The notes under the pieces were generated by a model. The model was given only the letters and a program-made list of their open reading frames with translations. It was not told the origin of the DNA and did no database searches. A DNA stretch of 64,000 nt from positions 1,240,001 to 1,304,000 of the forward strand of contig NZ_LT607803.1 of assembly GCF_900090195.1 (NCBI RefSeq). The letters run 5' to 3'. Positions within the stretch are counted from its first letter, which is position 1. Each line of letters opens with the position of its first letter. Origin of the DNA: Variovorax sp. HW608. GTDB lineage: Bacteria; Pseudomonadota; Gammaproteobacteria; Burkholderiales; Burkholderiaceae_C. A program made the translations under genes and the position numbers. Shown here piece by piece: positions 62,209 through 64,000 of the stretch.

Positions 62209-63072
62209 GTGCCATCCACTGCCCTGCCCCAGCGCGCCGCCATGCGCCGCGCTCTTGCCTGCGCCACCCTGGCACTCGCAGGCCTTGCACCCCTTCTTGC
62301 CACGGCGCAGACACCACCGGCGCAAGGCGTGAGCCCGCGCATCGACGCGATCCGCAAGTCGGGCGAGTTGCGCGTGGGCGTGCTGCAGAACGCCCCGTGG
62401 CTGCTGGAGAACACCAGCGGCAGCGGCGAGCCCTGGAGCGGCCCGGTCTGGCTGCTGGCGAACGAATACGCGCGCCTGCTCGGCGTGAAGCTGCGCACGG
62501 TGCCGGTGTCGCACGAGACCAAGGTGCCCGTGCTGGCGGCCAACCAGGTCGACATGACGATCAGCCCGCTCGGCGAAACGCCGGAGCGGCTCAAGGTGGT
62601 GGACTTCGTCCTCTATTCGAGCACCAGCGTCTGCATGTTCGGGCGCGCCGACAACCCGCGCTTTTCCAAGGCGGCGTCGGTCGACGACCTGAACAATCCC
62701 GACGTGACCATCGCCTACTTCACCGGCGGCGCCGAGGAGAACTGGGTCAAGGAGCGCTTTCCGAAGGCGCGCCTGCGCGCGGTGGCCAGTTCGGGCGCCA
62801 CCGCCCCGGTCGAGGAAGTCATGGCCCGCCGCGCCGACGCCGCCCCGATCAACCGCGTGCCATGGGTCGGCCTGCAGCGCAAGGTCAAGGGCCTCGCGGT
62901 CCTGCCGCAAGCCGACAACTGCCAGCACAGCACCGAGAAGGCGTCGCCGGTCGGCCTGGCGGTCGACAAGAACCAGGGGCCGTACCTCGACTGGCTGCGC
63001 GCGGTCGCGAAGACCATGCAGCCCAAGCTCGACGCCGAAGAGGCGCGCGTGATCCAGGCGCAGCAGCCCTGA
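62209..63072 (+). CDS. Family 3 periplasmic binding protein
   Basis: A 287-residue binding protein (SBP_bac_3) with a signal peptide (ALACATLALAGLAPLLATAQ) and the family start RIDAIRKSGELRVGVLQNAP. Typical later parts: GEPWSGPVWLLANEYARLLG, then SPLGETPERLKVVDFVLYS and CMFGRADNP. The GTG at 62209 has CAGGAG nine bases upstream. It is 45 bp after the GntR gene on the same strand. No ABC permease or ATPase is visible yet; these may lie beyond the window edge. Confidence 0.93.
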   Translation: MPSTALPQRAAMRRALACATLALAGLAPLLATAQTPPAQGVSPRIDAIRKSGELRVGVLQNAPWLLENTSGSGEPWSGPVWLLANEYARLLGVKLRTVPVSHETKVPVLAANQVDMTISPLGETPERLKVVDFVLYSSTSVCMFGRADNPRFSKAASVDDLNNPDVTIAYFTGGAEENWVKERFPKARLRAVASSGATAPVEEVMARRADAAPINRVPWVGLQRKVKGLAVLPQADNCQHSTEKASPVGLAVDKNQGPYLDWLRAVAKTMQPKLDAEEARVIQAQQP

Positions 63073-63166
63073 CGGGCCTGCTCCCCTCCAACACAAGCCA
63101 GGCAACGCCGCCGCGGCGGCGCCAAGGCATGACTCGCCCTCCACTTTTTCCACAAGAGAGACACCC

Positions 63167-64000
63167 GTGAAGACACTCGCCAACACCACCCTGCGCGCCA
63201 TCCTCTCGGCCGCTCTTGCGTTCGCCGCCACCGCGGCCATCGCGCAGACGCCCCCAGCCCCAGGCGCCAGTGCGCGCGTCGATGCCATTCGCAAGGCCGG
63301 CGTGCTGCGCGTGGGCGTGGTCAACAACCCGCCCTGGCTGTCGCAGAACACGACCGGTGAGGGCGAGCCGTGGTCGGGCCCCTCGTGGACGCTGGGCAAG
63401 GAGTTCGCCAAGCTCTTGGGCGTGAAGGTCGAGCCGGTGCTCGTCAGCCACGAAACCAAGGTGCCGGCGCTGGTGGCCAACCAGATGGACATCATGATCG
63501 GCCCGCTGAACGAGACGGCCGAGCGCGCCAAGATCATCGACTTCGTGACCTTCTCCAACACCGGCGTGTGCATGTTCGGCCGCGCCAACAACCCGAAGTT
63601 CACGGCCGTCAAGTCGCTCGAGGACTTCAACAAGCCGGACATGACGCTCGCCTACTTCTCCGGCGCCGGCGAGGAGCCGCTGATGAAGCAGACCTTCCCC
63701 AATGCCAAGCTGCGCGGCGTGACCAACTCCGGGTCGGTGGCGCCGATCGAGGAGGTCATGGCGGGCCGCTCCGATGCCGCACCCCTCAACCGCATGCTCT
63801 GGCCCAACATCAGCAAGAAGGTCAAGGGCCTGGCGGTATTCCCTTCCGAGAACGACTGCCAGGACAGCAGGATCTTCCAGCTCGACACCGGCATGGGCGT
63901 GGCCAAGGACCAGAAGGTCTACCTGGACTGGCTGCGCGCCGTCGCGCAGCGCATGCAGCCCGCGCTGGCGCAGGAAGAGCGCGAAGCCACCAAGAACCTC
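63167..64000 (+). CDS. Family 3 periplasmic binding protein, tandem paralogue (3' end outside window)
   Basis: The frame starts at GTG 63167 after AAGAGAGACACCC and remains open to the last base, 278 codons. The signal peptide is ILSAALAFAATAAIAQT, and the mature start ARVDAIRKAGVLRVGVVNNP closely parallels the preceding gene. Matching blocks include GEPWSGPSW, VSHETKVPALVANQMDIM and CMFGRANNPKF, and DAAPLNRMLW against DAAPINRVPW. The two genes are clearly a tandem duplication. At most a few C-terminal residues are missing, judged by the neighbour. Ligand unknown. Confidence 0.93.
   Translation, partial: MKTLANTTLRAILSAALAFAATAAIAQTPPAPGASARVDAIRKAGVLRVGVVNNPPWLSQNTTGEGEPWSGPSWTLGKEFAKLLGVKVEPVLVSHETKVPALVANQMDIMIGPLNETAERAKIIDFVTFSNTGVCMFGRANNPKFTAVKSLEDFNKPDMTLAYFSGAGEEPLMKQTFPNAKLRGVTNSGSVAPIEEVMAGRSDAAPLNRMLWPNISKKVKGLAVFPSENDCQDSRIFQLDTGMGVAKDQKVYLDWLRAVAQRMQPALAQEEREATKNL

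Overview
The window looks like a chromosomal segment of a high-GC betaproteobacterium of the order Burkholderiales, most likely Comamonadaceae and Variovorax-like. This is an inference from gene content: a Bug-type tricarboxylate-binding protein, many LysR regulators, a DUF3422 protein, a pabBC-bioMNY cluster, and a G/C-rich intergenic repeat of a type I associate with that family. No rRNA, tRNA, CRISPR array, transposase or phage gene was seen. The sequence enters inside a prpF-like gene and leaves inside a family 3 solute-binding protein gene.

Layout. 1-4 kb: a partial PrpF-like isomerase, a decayed binding-protein fragment, a LysR regulator, a Bug binding protein and an amidohydrolase. 4-7.6 kb: a chemoreceptor behind a clear sigma-28 promoter, a small membrane protein and DUF3422. 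7.8-14.1 kb: a tightly packed vitamin unit with fused PabB-PabC, the biotin ECF transporter BioM-BioN-BioY, an acyl-CoA ligase and a thiolase. 14.1-16.6 kb: single genes (nitroreductase, methyltransferase, SRPBCC protein, a 31-residue membrane peptide). 16.6-24.4 kb, minus strand: a C4-dicarboxylate module in the order maeB-dctA-dctB-dctD, preceded by an esterase-like hydrolase. 24.7-27.1 kb: LysR and an exported M20 peptidase. 27.1-46.1 kb, minus strand: sixteen consecutive genes with mostly 0-38 bp gaps, an apparently undescribed catabolic operon. It joins an envelope module (DUF1302, DUF1329, YCF48-like protein, RND transporter) to oxidoreductases, an FAD monooxygenase, an extradiol-type dioxygenase with a coupled Rieske ferredoxin, a hydrolase, a lactonase-like protein and an MFS carrier. 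A divergent LysR gene with an inverted repeat in front is the likely regulator. 47.3-48.0 kb: a ParE/Phd toxin-antitoxin pair. 48.1-56.6 kb: a polyol- or triose-type ABC importer with two ATPases, two permeases and a 76-residue membrane protein, together with DhaK/DhaL kinase subunits and a LacI regulator. 56.8-59.8 kb: a GAF-repeat protein, a HigB/HigA pair, DUF6429 and an unknown protein. 59.9-64 kb: a mannitol dehydrogenase/fructuronate reductase family enzyme divergent from a GntR regulator with two TGGT/ACCA palindromes, then two tandem binding-protein paralogues.

Working together: much of the window is accessory metabolism, each block having its own uptake system and regulator. The most notable part is the 19 kb operon. 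Its first four genes could form a path for a hydrophobic compound across the envelope, and the following twelve could oxidise, ring-cleave and hydrolyse it. The substrate cannot be read from the sequence. Starts were moved inward from the longest frame where a ribosome-binding site, signal peptide or gene overlap gave a better choice.
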